64,000 nucleotides of DNA from the NCBI RefSeq assembly GCF_003202285.1, contig NZ_MASW01000006.1:62001-126000 (forward strand), read 5' to 3'. Origin of the DNA: Prauserella muralis (GTDB taxonomy: Bacteria; Actinomycetota; Actinomycetes; Mycobacteriales; Pseudonocardiaceae). The notes beneath the pieces were generated by a model that was not told where the DNA came from, did not search any database, and worked only from the letters and a program-made list of their open reading frames with translations. This document shows positions 34,339-43,610 of this stretch, piece after piece (within the stretch, counting starts at the first letter, position 1; each line of letters begins with the position of its first letter). A program made the translations under genes and the position numbers.

Positions 34339-35316
34339 CTACAGTTCCGCGGGCTCGGGCGGCTTCGTGCCGGTGATCATGACGTTGTAGAACAGCTGCC
34401 TCGGCAGCACCCTGGTGAGCACCTTCTTGTCCACAGCGGACAGTCGAAGCCAGAGGTGGTAGGCGAACAGCCGCCACCGCACCGTGAGCTTCTCCTGCGG
34501 CACCGCGGCCTCGAACGTGCGGATCGGCCAGCCTGCCAGCGCGGCGCTGAACTCCTCGGTGACGGCGCGAACGTCGACAGCGCCGGCGCGCAACGCCGTC
34601 CGTTCCAGGTCGGCGGGGTCGAACGTGTGCAGGTCCACGACGGCCTCCAGGGCGGCGGCCCGTGAGGACTCGTCCAGCTCATCCTGCGGCCTGCGCCAGC
34701 CCCGCAGCGCGGGCAGCCTGGTGACGTTGGTGGTGAGCCACCACGTCAGCTGGCCCAGCTTGCGCGCGTAGAGGTCACCGATCTTGGTGGGTTCCCCTGC
34801 GAAGACGAACCGCCCGCCGGGCTTGAGCACGCGCAGCACCTCCCGCAGCGCCGCGGGCACGTCGGGGATGTGATGCAGCACCGCGTGGCCCACGACGAGG
34901 TCGAAGGTGTTGTCGTCGTAGGGAATGCGCTCGGCGTCGGCGACCCGGCCGTCCACGTCGAGGCCGAGGTTGCGGGCGTTGCGCAGCGCGACCTCGACCA
35001 TGCCCGGCGACAGGTCCGTGACCGAGCCCTTCTTGATGACCCCGCCCTGCATGAGGTTGAGCAGGAAGAAGCCGGTGCCACTGCCCAGTTCCATCGCCGT
35101 GGCGTAGGGCTGGCCCTCCTCGCCCGCCACCGCGTTGAACACGTCGGTGGCATAGGAGATGCAGCGCTCGTCGTAGGAGATCGACCACTTCTCGTCGTAG
35201 GTGCCCGCCTCCCAGTCGTGGTAGAGCACGTTGGCGAGCTTCGGGTCGTCGAAGGCGGCGCGCACCTCCTCCGCGCTGGCGTGCGGGTTCGGCGCGGGGT
35301 CGGCTACGTGGGTCAC
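34339..35316 (-). CDS. Class I SAM-dependent methyltransferase
   Basis: A 325-residue methyltransferase. Motif I is AMELGSGTGFFLLNLMQ at about 73-89, then SVTDLSPGMVEVALRNAR and LVVGHAVLHHIPDVPAALRE, and the motif III region VLKPGGRFVFAGEPT. The C-terminal 100 residues form an extra helical domain. Substrate unknown; the general type is UbiE/methyltransferase 11. A GTG start comes one base after the echA stop, and AAGGGAAA within the echA end provides the ribosome site. Confidence 0.82.
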   Translation of the reverse strand: MTHVADPAPNPHASAEEVRAAFDDPKLANVLYHDWEAGTYDEKWSISYDERCISYATDVFNAVAGEEGQPYATAMELGSGTGFFLLNLMQGGVIKKGSVTDLSPGMVEVALRNARNLGLDVDGRVADAERIPYDDNTFDLVVGHAVLHHIPDVPAALREVLRVLKPGGRFVFAGEPTKIGDLYARKLGQLTWWLTTNVTRLPALRGWRRPQDELDESSRAAALEAVVDLHTFDPADLERTALRAGAVDVRAVTEEFSAALAGWPIRTFEAAVPQEKLTVRWRLFAYHLWLRLSAVDKKVLTRVLPRQLFYNVMITGTKPPEPAEL

Positions 35317-35317
35317 G

Positions 35318-36097
35318 TCATTTCCCTTCGAAGGTGGCCTTGCCCGGGCCGTTCTCGATGAACGACTGCATGCCCGTGCTCTGGTCCTCGGTGGCCCACA
35401 GCGCCGTGAACAGGCTGGTCTCCAGCTTCAGTCCGTTGCGCAGGTCGGTGTCGAGGCCGCCGTCGATGGCGGCCTTGGCGGCCCTGAGCGCCACGGCGGG
35501 GCCGTTCGCGAACTGCGCGGCCCACGCGTGCGCGGCGGCGTAGACGTCGTCGGGGGCGACCACCTCGTCGACCAGGCCCATGGCCAGCGCCTCCTCGGCC
35601 TTGACGAAGCGGCCGGTGAACACCAGGTCCTTGGCCTTGCTCGGGCCGACGAGCCTGGCGAGCCGCTGCGTGCCGCCCGCGCCGGGAATGATGCCGAGCT
35701 GGATCTCGGGCTGGCCGACCTTCACGTTGTCGCCCGCGATCCGGCGGTCGGCGGTGAGCGCGAGCTCCAGCCCGCCGCCGAGCGCGTAGCCGGTGATCGC
35801 GGCGACGGTCGGCTTGGGGATCTCGGCGATCGTCGTCAGCGACTGGGACAGCTCCGCACCGAAGGCCGACATCTCGACGTAGGACTTGGCGGCCATCTCC
35901 TTGATGTCGGCGCCACCGGCGAAGGTCTTCTCGCCGCCGTAGAGGATCACGGCGCGGACGTCCGCCCGCCCGGCCGCCTCGACGGCGGCCTCGCGCAGCT
36001 CGGCCTGCACCTGGTTGTTCAGCGCGTTGACCGGTGGCCGGTCGAGCCTGATGGTGCCGACACCCGCCTCCACGTCGAGACGTACGAACTCGCCCAC
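35318..36097 (-). CDS. echA: Enoyl-CoA hydratase/isomerase (crotonase family)
   Basis: Crotonase-fold enzyme of 259 residues. Oxyanion-hole motifs are FAGGADIKEMA at about 60-70 and ALGGGLELALTADRRIAG. The catalytic Glu pair positions are in GLELAL and in VGQPEIQLGIIPGAGGTQRL. All key positions of true hydratases appear present. It begins an operon with two methyltransferases, which suggests a broad housekeeping role rather than a dedicated beta-oxidation cluster. The upstream spacer contains AACACGTT (36139-36146), the core of KstR-type sites, and an ACTACT/AGTAGT inverted repeat. Confidence 0.9.
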   Translation of the reverse strand: MGEFVRLDVEAGVGTIRLDRPPVNALNNQVQAELREAAVEAAGRADVRAVILYGGEKTFAGGADIKEMAAKSYVEMSAFGAELSQSLTTIAEIPKPTVAAITGYALGGGLELALTADRRIAGDNVKVGQPEIQLGIIPGAGGTQRLARLVGPSKAKDLVFTGRFVKAEEALAMGLVDEVVAPDDVYAAAHAWAAQFANGPAVALRAAKAAIDGGLDTDLRNGLKLETSLFTALWATEDQSTGMQSFIENGPGKATFEGK

Positions 36098-36120
36098 GTG
36101 CGCTCCTCCTCCAGTCAGGG

Positions 36121-36146
36121 ACTACTCGTCAGTAGTGGAACACGTT
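36121..36146. promoter_or_regulatory. Possible KstR-like motif and inverted repeat upstream of echA
   Basis: ACTACT-cgtc-AGTAGT (36121-36136) is a perfect 6-bp inverted repeat, immediately followed by GG and AACACGTT (36139-36146). AACxxGTT is the core of KstR operators known from mycobacteria and rhodococci. Half of the motif overlaps the ABC gene stop, so the match may be accidental. Confidence 0.3.
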
Positions 36147-36966
36147 ACCGGCGTCGCGCGAAGAAGCGATCACCCGACCGCTCCAGCAGCAGCTCCTGCC
36201 CGAAGGCCGCCGACAGGTTCTCGCTCGTCAGCACGTCGTCGATCAGCCCGGCCGCCACCGACCTGCCCTCCGCCAGCAGCAGCGCGTGGGTGAAGCCGGG
36301 TGGGATCTCCTCGACGTGGTGCGTGACCAGGATCATCGCGGGCGCGTCGGGGTCGAGCGCGAGCGCCGACAACCGCGCCACCAGGTCCTCCCTGCCGCCC
36401 AGGTCCAGGCCCGCGGCGGGCTCGTCCAGCAGCAGCAGTTCCGGGTCGGTCATGAGCGAGCGCGCGATGAGGGTGCGCTTGCGCTCGCCCTCCGAGAGCG
36501 TGCCGTAGCTGCGCAGGGCGAGGTGGCCGATGCCCAACGCGCCCAGCAGTTCGTCGGCGCGGTCGGTGTCGAGTGTGTCGTAGCTCTCCCGCCAGCGGCC
36601 CAGCACGGCGTAGCCCGCGGAGACGACCACGTCGCGCACCTTCTCCTCGGGTGGCACCCGCCCGTTGATGGCGGCCGAGGTGAACCCGATGCGGGTACGC
36701 AGCTCGAAGACGTCCACCCTGCCGAGGCGCTCCCCCAGCACGTGCACCACACCGGTGGTGGGGTGCAGCTCGGCGGCGGCCAGCCTGAGCAGCGTGGTCT
36801 TGCCCGCGCCGTTCGGGCCGAGCACGACCCACCGTTCGTCGAGCTCCACCGACCAGTCGAGGTCGGCCAGCAGCTTGTTGCCGCCGCGCCGCACGCCGAC
36901 GCCGGACATGTGGACCACGAGATCGTCAAGGTTCTCCGGGACCGCCACCTCATTCACGGGCCCCAT
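36145..36966 (-). CDS. ABC-type ATPase without a neighbouring permease
   Basis: A 273-residue ATPase. Walker A GPNGAGKTTL is at about 50-59, the signature is LSEGERKRTLIARSL, Walker B is ELLLLDEPAAGLDL and the H-loop VTHHVEE. The signature reads LSEGE rather than LSGGQ. No permease lies beside it; this conserved actinobacterial type resembles ModF-like or iron-uptake ATPases of uncertain partner. The ATG at 36966 (MGPVNEVAV) is preferred, but a GTG at 36987 keeps the frame. It is 40 bp from the phosphorylase end on the same strand. Confidence 0.83.
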   Translation of the reverse strand: MGPVNEVAVPENLDDLVVHMSGVGVRRGGNKLLADLDWSVELDERWVVLGPNGAGKTTLLRLAAAELHPTTGVVHVLGERLGRVDVFELRTRIGFTSAAINGRVPPEEKVRDVVVSAGYAVLGRWRESYDTLDTDRADELLGALGIGHLALRSYGTLSEGERKRTLIARSLMTDPELLLLDEPAAGLDLGGREDLVARLSALALDPDAPAMILVTHHVEEIPPGFTHALLLAEGRSVAAGLIDDVLTSENLSAAFGQELLLERSGDRFFARRR

Positions 36967-37006
36967 TGTCACCGACTCACCTGGCACCGCGACGCATGGC
37001 CCCGGC

Positions 37007-39565
37007 TCACGCGAGCACCACCTTGCCCAGCTCGGCGGGGCTCGCCAGCAGCGAGTGCCGCGGGAGCACCCGCACCGTGTAACCCAGGGCGCCCGCGTGT
37101 GGCAGCCGCAGCGCCGCCTCGTACGCGCCCCGGCCCACGGGCCGCATCGGCACGGTCACCACGTCGTGCAGGTCGTCGGTGTCGCCGACCCTGCCGACCA
37201 CGGCCTGGACGTCCACTTCGGACTCGTCAAGGCCGGCGAGGTCGATGCCGGCGCGCACGCGGATCTCCTTGCCCACCACGAGCGAGTCCGCGCCCTCCAC
37301 CACCAGCTCGGTGTCGAGCACGCGGACCCGGTTCCACGCCAGGTCGAGCCGCGTGCGGTACTGCGCGAGCGAGCGCGACCCGGCGTAGTTGTCCTCGCTC
37401 GCGGCCGCGACCGTCGCGGCGGCGGGCAGGTAGGACGACTCGACGTACTCGCGCACCATCCGCGAGGCCTGCACCCGCGGGCCGAGCGTGCGCAGTGTGT
37501 GCCAGATCATGGACAGCCAGCCCCTCGGCACACCGGCCGCGTCGCGGTCGTAGAACAGCGGCGCGATCTGCTGGCCCAGCAGGTCGTACAGCGCGTCGGC
37601 CTCCAGGTCGTCCCGCAGCAACGGGTCGGTGACGCCGTCGGCGGTGGGGATGGCCCAGCCGTTGCTGCCGTCGTAGTACTCGTCCCACCAGCCGTCGCGG
37701 ATCGACAGGTTGAGGCAGCCGTTGAGCGCGGCCTTCATGCCCGAGGTGCCGCATGCCTCCAGCGGCCGCGTCGGGTTGTTCAGCCACACGTCGCAGCCGC
37801 GGTAGAGGTAGCGGGCCATCGACATCCCGTAGTCAGGCAGGAACACGATCCGCTCGCGCACGGCGGGGTCGTCCACGAACCGCACGATCTGCTGGATGAG
37901 CGCCTTGCCGCCCTCGTCGGCGGGGTGCGACTTGCCCGCCACCACGATCTGGATGGGCCGGTGCTCGTCGAGCAGCAGCGCACGCAGCCGCTCGGGGTTG
38001 CGCAGCATCAGGGTGAGCCGCTTGTAGGTCGGCACGCGACGGGCGAAGCCCACCGTCAGCACGTCCGGGTCGAAGATCCGCTCCGTCCAGCCCAGTTCCA
38101 GCGCCGAGGCCCCGCGCTGCAGCCACGCGTCGCGAGCCCGGCGGCGCACCTCGGCCACCAGGTTCCCGCGCAGCTCCCTGCGCAGCTTCCACAGTTGCTC
38201 GTCGGTGACCCCCTCGGCGATCTTCGACCCGTCGTCGGCGCCGTCGTGGCCCCACTCCTCGTCGGTGCCGCCGAGCAGGGCGCTCATCTCCCTGGCCACC
38301 CAGGTGGGGCCGTGCACGCCGTTGGTCACCGACCGGATCGGCACCTCCTCGACGTCGAAGCCGGGCCACAGCCGCGCGAACATGCGCCGCGACACGTGGC
38401 CGTGCAACGCGGAGACACCGTTGGAACGCTGCGCCAGCCGCAGGCCCATGTGCGCCATGTTGAACATGCCGGGGTTGTCCTCGGCGCCCAGCGCCAGCAC
38501 CCGGCGCGGGTCAACGCCCGGCAGCAGCCTTCCGTCGCCGAAGTAGTGCTGCACCAGGTCGACGGGGAACCGGTCGATGCCCGCCGACACGGGGGTGTGC
38601 GTGGTGAACACGGTGCCCGCCCGCACCGCCGAGAGCGCCTCGTCGAACGACAGCTCGGAGGTGGCCAGGATCTCCCGCATCCGTTCCAGGCCCAGGAACC
38701 CGGCGTGGCCCTCGTTGGTGTGGAACACCTCGGGCTGCGGGTGCCCGGTCAGCTCGCAGTAGCGGCGCACCGCCCGCATCCCGCCGATCCCGGCGAGGAT
38801 CTCCTGGCGGATGCGATGGTCGGCGTCGCCGCCGTAGAGCCGGTCGGTGACGCCCCGCAGGTCGTCGTCGTTGCCGTCGACGTCGGTGTCGAGCAGCAGC
38901 AGCGGCACGCGGCCGACGCTGGCCTTCCAGATCTGCGCGCGCAGGTCCCGGCCGCCGGGCATGGCGACATGCACCACCACCGGCTCGCCGGACGGCTCGG
39001 TCACCAGCTCGAGCGGCAGCCCGTCCGGATCGATCACGGGGTAGTGCTCGACCTGCCAGCCGTCCAGCGACAGCGACTGCCGGAAGTACCCCGCCCGGTA
39101 CAGCGGGCCGACGCCGATGACGGGAACGCCGAGGTCGGAGGCGGCCTTGAGGTGGTCGCCCGCCAGCACGCCGAGGCCACCGGAGTAGTTCGGCAGCGCC
39201 TCGTGCACGCCGAACTCCATCGAGAAGTAGGCGACGGCGTCCGGCACCCGCCGCGAGCCGTCGTCGGCCGCTCTGCGCTGGTACCAGCGGGGCTCGGTGA
39301 GATAGCGGTCGAGATCCTCGACGGCCCTGCGCGTCCTGGCGAGGAAGTCCTCGTCGGCGGCCAGCTCGTCCAGCCGGTGGGCGGGGATCGCCGTGAGCAT
39401 GCGCAACGGGTCACGGACGCGCCGGAACAGCGCGTTGTCCATCGACGCGAACAGGTCACGGGTCGGCGGGTGCCAGGTCCAGCGCAGGTTGGTCGCGAGC
39501 GCCGTCAAACCTGTCAGCTCCTCTGGCACACGGGCGTGCACGGTGAACCGGCGGACTGCTCTCAT
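37007..39565 (-). CDS. glgP: Alpha-glucan (glycogen/maltodextrin) phosphorylase
   Basis: GT35 phosphorylase of 852 residues that releases glucose-1-phosphate from alpha-1,4-glucan with pyridoxal phosphate. Recognisable parts are AYFSMEFGVHEALPNYSGGL with GVLAGDHLKAASDLG (N-terminal half), VFTTHTPVSAGIDRFP, and the PLP-lysine region EACGTSGMKAALNG followed by DGWWDEYYDGSNGW. Its size and motifs match mycobacterial GlgP, which lacks the long regulatory N-terminus of animal enzymes. The ATG at 39565 opens the conserved MRAVRRFTVHARVP. It is divergent from the metallopeptidase gene. Confidence 0.93.
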   Translation of the reverse strand: MRAVRRFTVHARVPEELTGLTALATNLRWTWHPPTRDLFASMDNALFRRVRDPLRMLTAIPAHRLDELAADEDFLARTRRAVEDLDRYLTEPRWYQRRAADDGSRRVPDAVAYFSMEFGVHEALPNYSGGLGVLAGDHLKAASDLGVPVIGVGPLYRAGYFRQSLSLDGWQVEHYPVIDPDGLPLELVTEPSGEPVVVHVAMPGGRDLRAQIWKASVGRVPLLLLDTDVDGNDDDLRGVTDRLYGGDADHRIRQEILAGIGGMRAVRRYCELTGHPQPEVFHTNEGHAGFLGLERMREILATSELSFDEALSAVRAGTVFTTHTPVSAGIDRFPVDLVQHYFGDGRLLPGVDPRRVLALGAEDNPGMFNMAHMGLRLAQRSNGVSALHGHVSRRMFARLWPGFDVEEVPIRSVTNGVHGPTWVAREMSALLGGTDEEWGHDGADDGSKIAEGVTDEQLWKLRRELRGNLVAEVRRRARDAWLQRGASALELGWTERIFDPDVLTVGFARRVPTYKRLTLMLRNPERLRALLLDEHRPIQIVVAGKSHPADEGGKALIQQIVRFVDDPAVRERIVFLPDYGMSMARYLYRGCDVWLNNPTRPLEACGTSGMKAALNGCLNLSIRDGWWDEYYDGSNGWAIPTADGVTDPLLRDDLEADALYDLLGQQIAPLFYDRDAAGVPRGWLSMIWHTLRTLGPRVQASRMVREYVESSYLPAAATVAAASEDNYAGSRSLAQYRTRLDLAWNRVRVLDTELVVEGADSLVVGKEIRVRAGIDLAGLDESEVDVQAVVGRVGDTDDLHDVVTVPMRPVGRGAYEAALRLPHAGALGYTVRVLPRHSLLASPAELGKVVLA

Positions 39566-39642
39566 GAACAGCGACCCTAGCGAGGAAACCGGATCGGTGA
39601 TTCCACACGTCCCGGCGAAGATCGATGAGTAGGGTGCCACCC

Positions 39643-41094
39643 ATGAACAGCAGAGGGGGGCTGGGCGCCCGGCGCGCAGGGCTGGTCACCACCGTCGCGG
39701 CGCTCGCGGCGCTCGCGGGCGCGTGCGGTACCGAGACGCCGGGCCAGCCACAGACGGCGGGCGACATCGCGGGGCTGCCGGTGACCCACTTCGAGAGCGG
39801 GCTCAGGCCCGAGGCGCCGAGGCCACAGCTGGAGGTGCACAACGCCACGTCCACCCAGGAGGACCAGCTGGCCATCGCGGCCATCGCCGACGTGAGCGAC
39901 TTCTGGGCCGAGCAGCTGCCCGCCCACTTCCAGCAGCGGTTCCAGCCGGTCAAGAAGCTGCTGTCCTACGACCCGAACGAGCCCGAGATCGACGTGTGCG
40001 GGGGCACCACGGCCGACGCCGCCATGAACGCGTTCTACTGCCCGCCGGAGGACCTGGTGGCGTGGGACAGGGGCATGCTGCTGCCACTGCTGCGCGAGCG
40101 CTTCGGTCCGATGGCCATCGTCACCGTGCTGGGTCACGAGTTCGGGCACGCGATCCAGTACCGGCTCGGCGCCAAGGCGGGCATCGACGAGTCGACCTCC
40201 ACGATCGTGAAGGAGCAGCAGGCCGACTGCTTCACCGGCGCCTACTTCCGGTGGATCGCCGAGGGCCGGAGCAAGTACTTCACGGTGTCCACGTCGGAGG
40301 GCCTCAACCAGGTGCTCGCGTCGATGTTCTTCATCCGCGACGAGGCGGGCCAGTCCGCGCAGGAACAGGGCGCGCACGGCACGGCGTTCGACCGCACCTA
40401 CGCCTTCCAGCTCGGGTTCGAGCGCAGCGCGAAGGACTGCGCGGGGATCAACCAGGCCAACGTGGACGAACGCATCACCGAGCAGCCCTTCGAGCCGGGC
40501 GACACCGGCCAGGGCGACATCGCGATCGACGCGGACAGCGTCGGCCTGCTGCAGCAGAGCCTCGACGAGGCCTTCGCCGGGGCCGAGGTGGAAGCGCCCG
40601 AGATCGTGGACGGCGGCGGGGTGTGCCCGAACGGCCCCGCCACCGAGCCCGCGTCGTACTGCCCTTCGGACAACACCGTGAACATCGACCTGGCCGAGCT
40701 CGCCGAGCTGGGCCAGCCGGTGGACCGGGAGGCCGAGTTCCGGGGCACCGACTCCGCGGGCGGGCTCGGCGACTTCGCCGCGTTCGCCGAGATCGCCTCG
40801 CGTTACGTGCAGGGCATCCAGAAGGGCGTCGGCGCGTCGCTGGACAACGCCAACGCGGGCCTGCGGACGTCGTGCCTCGTCGGCGCGTGGGCGGGCGTGC
40901 TCAGCGGACCTGGCAACACGCTGCGGTTGTCGTCCGGCGACCTGGACGAGGCGATCGCCGAGCTGCTGCAGCCGCGCAGCCTGCTCGCGGCCGACGTCAA
41001 CGGCCGCCCGGTGGCCAGCGGTTTCGCCCGCGTGGAATCCCTGCGGGTCGGCTACCTGGAAGGCTCGGCCTCCTGCACCAGGAACTACGGCTGA
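39643..41094 (+). CDS. Zinc metallopeptidase-like lipoprotein
   Basis: A 483-residue exported protein. The N-terminal hydrophobic segment ends in LAGAC, a plausible lipobox, so it is probably anchored to the outer face of the membrane. The HEFGHAIQYRLG motif at about 166-177 gives two zinc His ligands and the catalytic Glu, and the downstream QQADCFTGAY likely supplies the third ligand. The sequence resembles the neutral zinc metallopeptidase family (PF04228-like). The long C-terminal half shows no known domain. The ATG at 39643 was chosen because it starts the signal peptide; 39625 would add residues before it. Protein substrates unknown. Confidence 0.82.
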   Translation: MNSRGGLGARRAGLVTTVAALAALAGACGTETPGQPQTAGDIAGLPVTHFESGLRPEAPRPQLEVHNATSTQEDQLAIAAIADVSDFWAEQLPAHFQQRFQPVKKLLSYDPNEPEIDVCGGTTADAAMNAFYCPPEDLVAWDRGMLLPLLRERFGPMAIVTVLGHEFGHAIQYRLGAKAGIDESTSTIVKEQQADCFTGAYFRWIAEGRSKYFTVSTSEGLNQVLASMFFIRDEAGQSAQEQGAHGTAFDRTYAFQLGFERSAKDCAGINQANVDERITEQPFEPGDTGQGDIAIDADSVGLLQQSLDEAFAGAEVEAPEIVDGGGVCPNGPATEPASYCPSDNTVNIDLAELAELGQPVDREAEFRGTDSAGGLGDFAAFAEIASRYVQGIQKGVGASLDNANAGLRTSCLVGAWAGVLSGPGNTLRLSSGDLDEAIAELLQPRSLLAADVNGRPVASGFARVESLRVGYLEGSASCTRNYG

Positions 41095-41152
41095 CCCGCC
41101 TGCCCGCGCCCGCCGCCCTGCCGGCGTGGCGGGGCGGGGGGCGGGACGGCCG
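41095..41152. terminator. GC-rich palindromic spacer between convergent genes
   Basis: The 58-bp spacer is nearly all G and C and can fold: CGCCCGCCGCC near the left pairs imperfectly with GGCGGGGCGGG to its right. A bidirectional terminator is plausible but the stem is irregular. Confidence 0.35.
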
Positions 41153-42127
41153 TCAGAACAAGGCGCTGGCGAGGTCGCGGCGAGCCTTGATGACCCGCTC
41201 GTCGGCAGGGTCGAACAGCTCGAACAGGCCGACCAGGTGTTCGCGGACCCGGTTGCGGTCGTCGCCGGAGGTGCGGCGGATCGCCGAGATCAGGCGGGTG
41301 AAGCCGCGCTCGACGTCCTGCTGCGCCACCTCGAAGTCGGCGGCGGCGAGCTGGGCGTCCAGGTCGTCGGGGTTCTCGTCGGCCCTGGCAACGGCGGTGG
41401 GATCGGTCTCGGCGGCCCTGGCCGCGAACCGCACCTGCGTCAGCGCCGCCTTCGCCTGCTCGTTGCCCGGCTCGGTGTCCAGGATGCGCTGGTAGGCGGC
41501 CTCCGCGGCGGCGAAGTCGCCCTGTTCGAGGGCGGTCTCGGCCTCGGTGAACCGCGGGTCCTCGGGCTCCTCGGCCTGCTCCGCACCGCCCTGCTGCTCG
41601 GCGGCCCGGATGCCGGGCAGCTTGTCCCGCAGGGCGTCGAGCAGCTGGTTCAGCCACTGCCGGATCTCCGGCTCCGGCAGCGCGCCGGAGAACGCGTCGA
41701 CGGGCTGCCCGCCCGCGATGGCGACGACCGTGGGAATCGACTGCACGCCGAACAGCTGCGAGATGCGCGGGTTGGCGTCCACGTCGATCTTCGCGAGCAC
41801 CCACGAGCCGCGACCCTCGGCCGCCAGCCTCTCCAGCACCGGGCTGAGCTGCTTGCACGGCCCGCACCAGTCGGCCCACAGGTCCACCACGACCAGCGTC
41901 TGCAGCGAGCGCTCCACGACCTCGGCCTGGAACGTCGCCTCGGTGACATCGATCACCGGTGCGCCCGGGGTGGGCGACGCGCCGCCGCCCGGCTGCCCGC
42001 CACCGGGGCTGCTGGTCTGCTGTCGTTCCGCGTCAGCGCGCGCCTTCAGGCCGGACAGGTCGACCGCCCCGGACAGCGCGGCGGACACGGCAGGTGAGTT
42101 GGCTGCTGAACCACGTGGCTGTGTCAC
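41153..42127 (-). CDS. Thioredoxin-domain protein with C-terminal TPR (CnoX/YbbN-like)
   Basis: A 324-residue cytoplasmic protein. A low-complexity N-terminus (about 1-55) precedes a thioredoxin domain (about 60-165) with WCGPC: Cys88 and Cys91 are both present. Helical TPR-like repeats then run to the end ([40 protein letters not shown]). The architecture is that of the CnoX/YbbN chaperedoxins, which protect and hand proteins to chaperones. The GTG at 42127 is preceded by GGAG. Confidence 0.88.
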   Translation of the reverse strand: MTQPRGSAANSPAVSAALSGAVDLSGLKARADAERQQTSSPGGGQPGGGASPTPGAPVIDVTEATFQAEVVERSLQTLVVVDLWADWCGPCKQLSPVLERLAAEGRGSWVLAKIDVDANPRISQLFGVQSIPTVVAIAGGQPVDAFSGALPEPEIRQWLNQLLDALRDKLPGIRAAEQQGGAEQAEEPEDPRFTEAETALEQGDFAAAEAAYQRILDTEPGNEQAKAALTQVRFAARAAETDPTAVARADENPDDLDAQLAAADFEVAQQDVERGFTRLISAIRRTSGDDRNRVREHLVGLFELFDPADERVIKARRDLASALF

Positions 42128-42195
42128 GGCTCCATCCTGGCACGAACGCGTGGCTACTTCATCGCTGGTTCAGTGCAGGCGGGGGCGTGCCGGGC

Positions 42196-42498
42196 TCACC
42201 CGTCGCGCAGGTGGTCCTCGACGCGCTCGACCTTCGCGTCCAGCTGCCCCTCGAACCCCGGCCGGATGTCGGCCTTGAGCACGAGACCCACCCTCGGCGA
42301 GCCCTCGCCCGCCGCCTGGACGGCCCGCTTCACCACGTCCATCACCTCGTCCCACTCGCCCTCGACGTTGGTGAACATGGCGTTGGTCGAGTTCGGCAGG
42401 CCGGAGTCCCTGACGACCTTGACCGCGCGGGCCACGGCCTCGCTGACACCACCCTCCGAGTCACCGCCGGACGGGCTCACGCTGAATGCGACGATCAT
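42196..42498 (-). CDS. Thiamine-binding-like protein (MTH1187/YqgV family)
   Basis: A 100-residue ferredoxin-like-fold protein: MIVAFSVSPSGGDSEGGVSEAV, then VRDSGLPNSTNAMFTNVEGEWDEVMDVV, and SPRVGLVLKADIRPGF. The pattern matches the MTH1187/YqgV family, some of which bind thiamine or thiazole derivatives. It is read from its own start at 42498, with AGGAGGAG-rich sequence upstream on the same strand. It lies just upstream of the thioredoxin gene but 68 bp away. Confidence 0.8.
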   Translation of the reverse strand: MIVAFSVSPSGGDSEGGVSEAVARAVKVVRDSGLPNSTNAMFTNVEGEWDEVMDVVKRAVQAAGEGSPRVGLVLKADIRPGFEGQLDAKVERVEDHLRDG

Positions 42499-42567
42499 GC
42501 TGGTCCTCCTCCTCGGCTGCCGTACCCGCCCCCAGCTTGCCGACTCACGCTGATAACTTCGAGCGCT

Positions 42568-43068
42568 ATGAACCGTCCGTTGCCGTTTGACCCGATCGCG
42601 CGCGCGGCGCAGCTCTGGGAGGAGCGCATCGGGCCATCCGGCACGATGGCCGCCGTCACCGGCCTGATGAGGGTGCAGCAGATCGTCCAGTCCGCCGTGG
42701 ACGGCGCGCTGAAGCCACACGGGCTGACCTTCGCCCGCTACGAGGCTCTGGTGCTGCTGACGTTCGCACGCAGGTCGAGCCTGCCGATGCGGGTGATGGG
42801 CGAGCGGCTGCAGCTGCATCCGACGAGCGTCACCAACATCGTGGACCGCCTGGAGAAGGACGGGCTGGTCAAGCGCGTGCCGCATCCCACGGACCGGCGC
42901 ACGACCCTGGTGGAGATCACCGACGAGGGCCGCTCGCGCAGGGAACAGGCGACCAAGGCGGTCACCACGATCGACTTCGGCCTGACGGGCCTGACGCCGC
43001 GGCAGACCGAGCAGCTGACCGAGCTGCTGACGAAGGTGCGCAAGGCCGCGGGCGACTTCGCGGAGTGA
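42568..43068 (+). CDS. MarR-family transcriptional regulator
   Basis: A 166-residue MarR protein with the winged-helix core at about 45-140: LTFARYEALVLLTFARRSSL, HPTSVTNIVDRLEKDGLVKR and HPTDRRTTLVEITDEGRS. The DRRTxxVxxTxxG wing is intact. It is divergent from the thiamine-binding-like gene, which is a possible target. It is convergent with the DUF3817 gene, 18 bp away. Ligand unknown. Confidence 0.87.
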   Translation: MNRPLPFDPIARAAQLWEERIGPSGTMAAVTGLMRVQQIVQSAVDGALKPHGLTFARYEALVLLTFARRSSLPMRVMGERLQLHPTSVTNIVDRLEKDGLVKRVPHPTDRRTTLVEITDEGRSRREQATKAVTTIDFGLTGLTPRQTEQLTELLTKVRKAAGDFAE

Positions 43069-43086
43069 GCCGCCCGCGCCGTGCCC

Positions 43087-43449
43087 TCAGGCGTTGACGG
43101 TCTCGCGGCCGACGATCAGGCCGGTGCCGCCGTGCCGGAGGCGCTGCGGGCCGTCGAGCTTGCCCCTGCGCAGCGCCCACGACTCGAACAGCCAGGTGAA
43201 CAGCGGGGGAACACTGGCGAGCAGTGCGAGCACGAGGGTCTTGCCGGTCCAGCCGAGGGGCTTGAACACGGCCAGCGTCACGGCGAGGTAGAGCACGAAC
43301 AGGACGCCGTGGACCATGCCGAGGACGGGGACACCGCCCTCACCGAGCTCGACGACGTACTTGAGGAACATACCGACCAGCAGACCGGCCCACGAGAAGG
43401 CCTCTGCGACGGCGACCACACGGAACAAGACGGCAGCCTTGCTCGACAA
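43087..43449 (-). CDS. DUF3817 membrane protein
   Basis: A 120-residue integral membrane protein of the DUF3817 family with three helices: FRVVAVAEAFSWAGLLVGMF, VPVLGMVHGVLFVLYLAVTL (containing the conserved GMVHG) and LALLASVPPLFTWLFES. The frame is open upstream to a GTG at 43566, but a strong GAGGAGG lies 6 nt before the TTG at 43449 and decides that start. Its gene follows the exporter operon, but a strong hairpin separates them, so it has its own promoter. Function unknown. Confidence 0.82.
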   Translation of the reverse strand: MSSKAAVLFRVVAVAEAFSWAGLLVGMFLKYVVELGEGGVPVLGMVHGVLFVLYLAVTLAVFKPLGWTGKTLVLALLASVPPLFTWLFESWALRRGKLDGPQRLRHGGTGLIVGRETVNA

Positions 43450-43575
43450 GGATTCCTCCTCGGAGTTCGCAAAACCGCCCACGACAGCGGTTGCGTTGGA
43501 ACCTGCATTCACGTCAACCACGCTGTCGGACGCGTCGATACCAGTGTGAGGCGTGAGCGTGGTCACCGGAACACC

Positions 43576-43603
43576 GGGGCCGGTGAGCCTGCTCACCGGC
43601 CCC
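43576..43603 (-). terminator. Terminator of the second ABC exporter operon
   Basis: GGGGCCGGTGAGC (43576-43588) and GCTCACCGGCCCC (43591-43603) form a perfect 13-bp stem around a 2-nt loop centre. It is placed 8 nt past the permease stop. Confidence 0.75.
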
Positions 43604-43610
43604 CGGCAGG

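Noticed and set aside
36665-39580. 971-residue frame opposite to glgP
   Set aside because: Shadow of the phosphorylase gene: no recognisable domain, His/Arg-rich low-complexity composition, while glgP has complete motifs.
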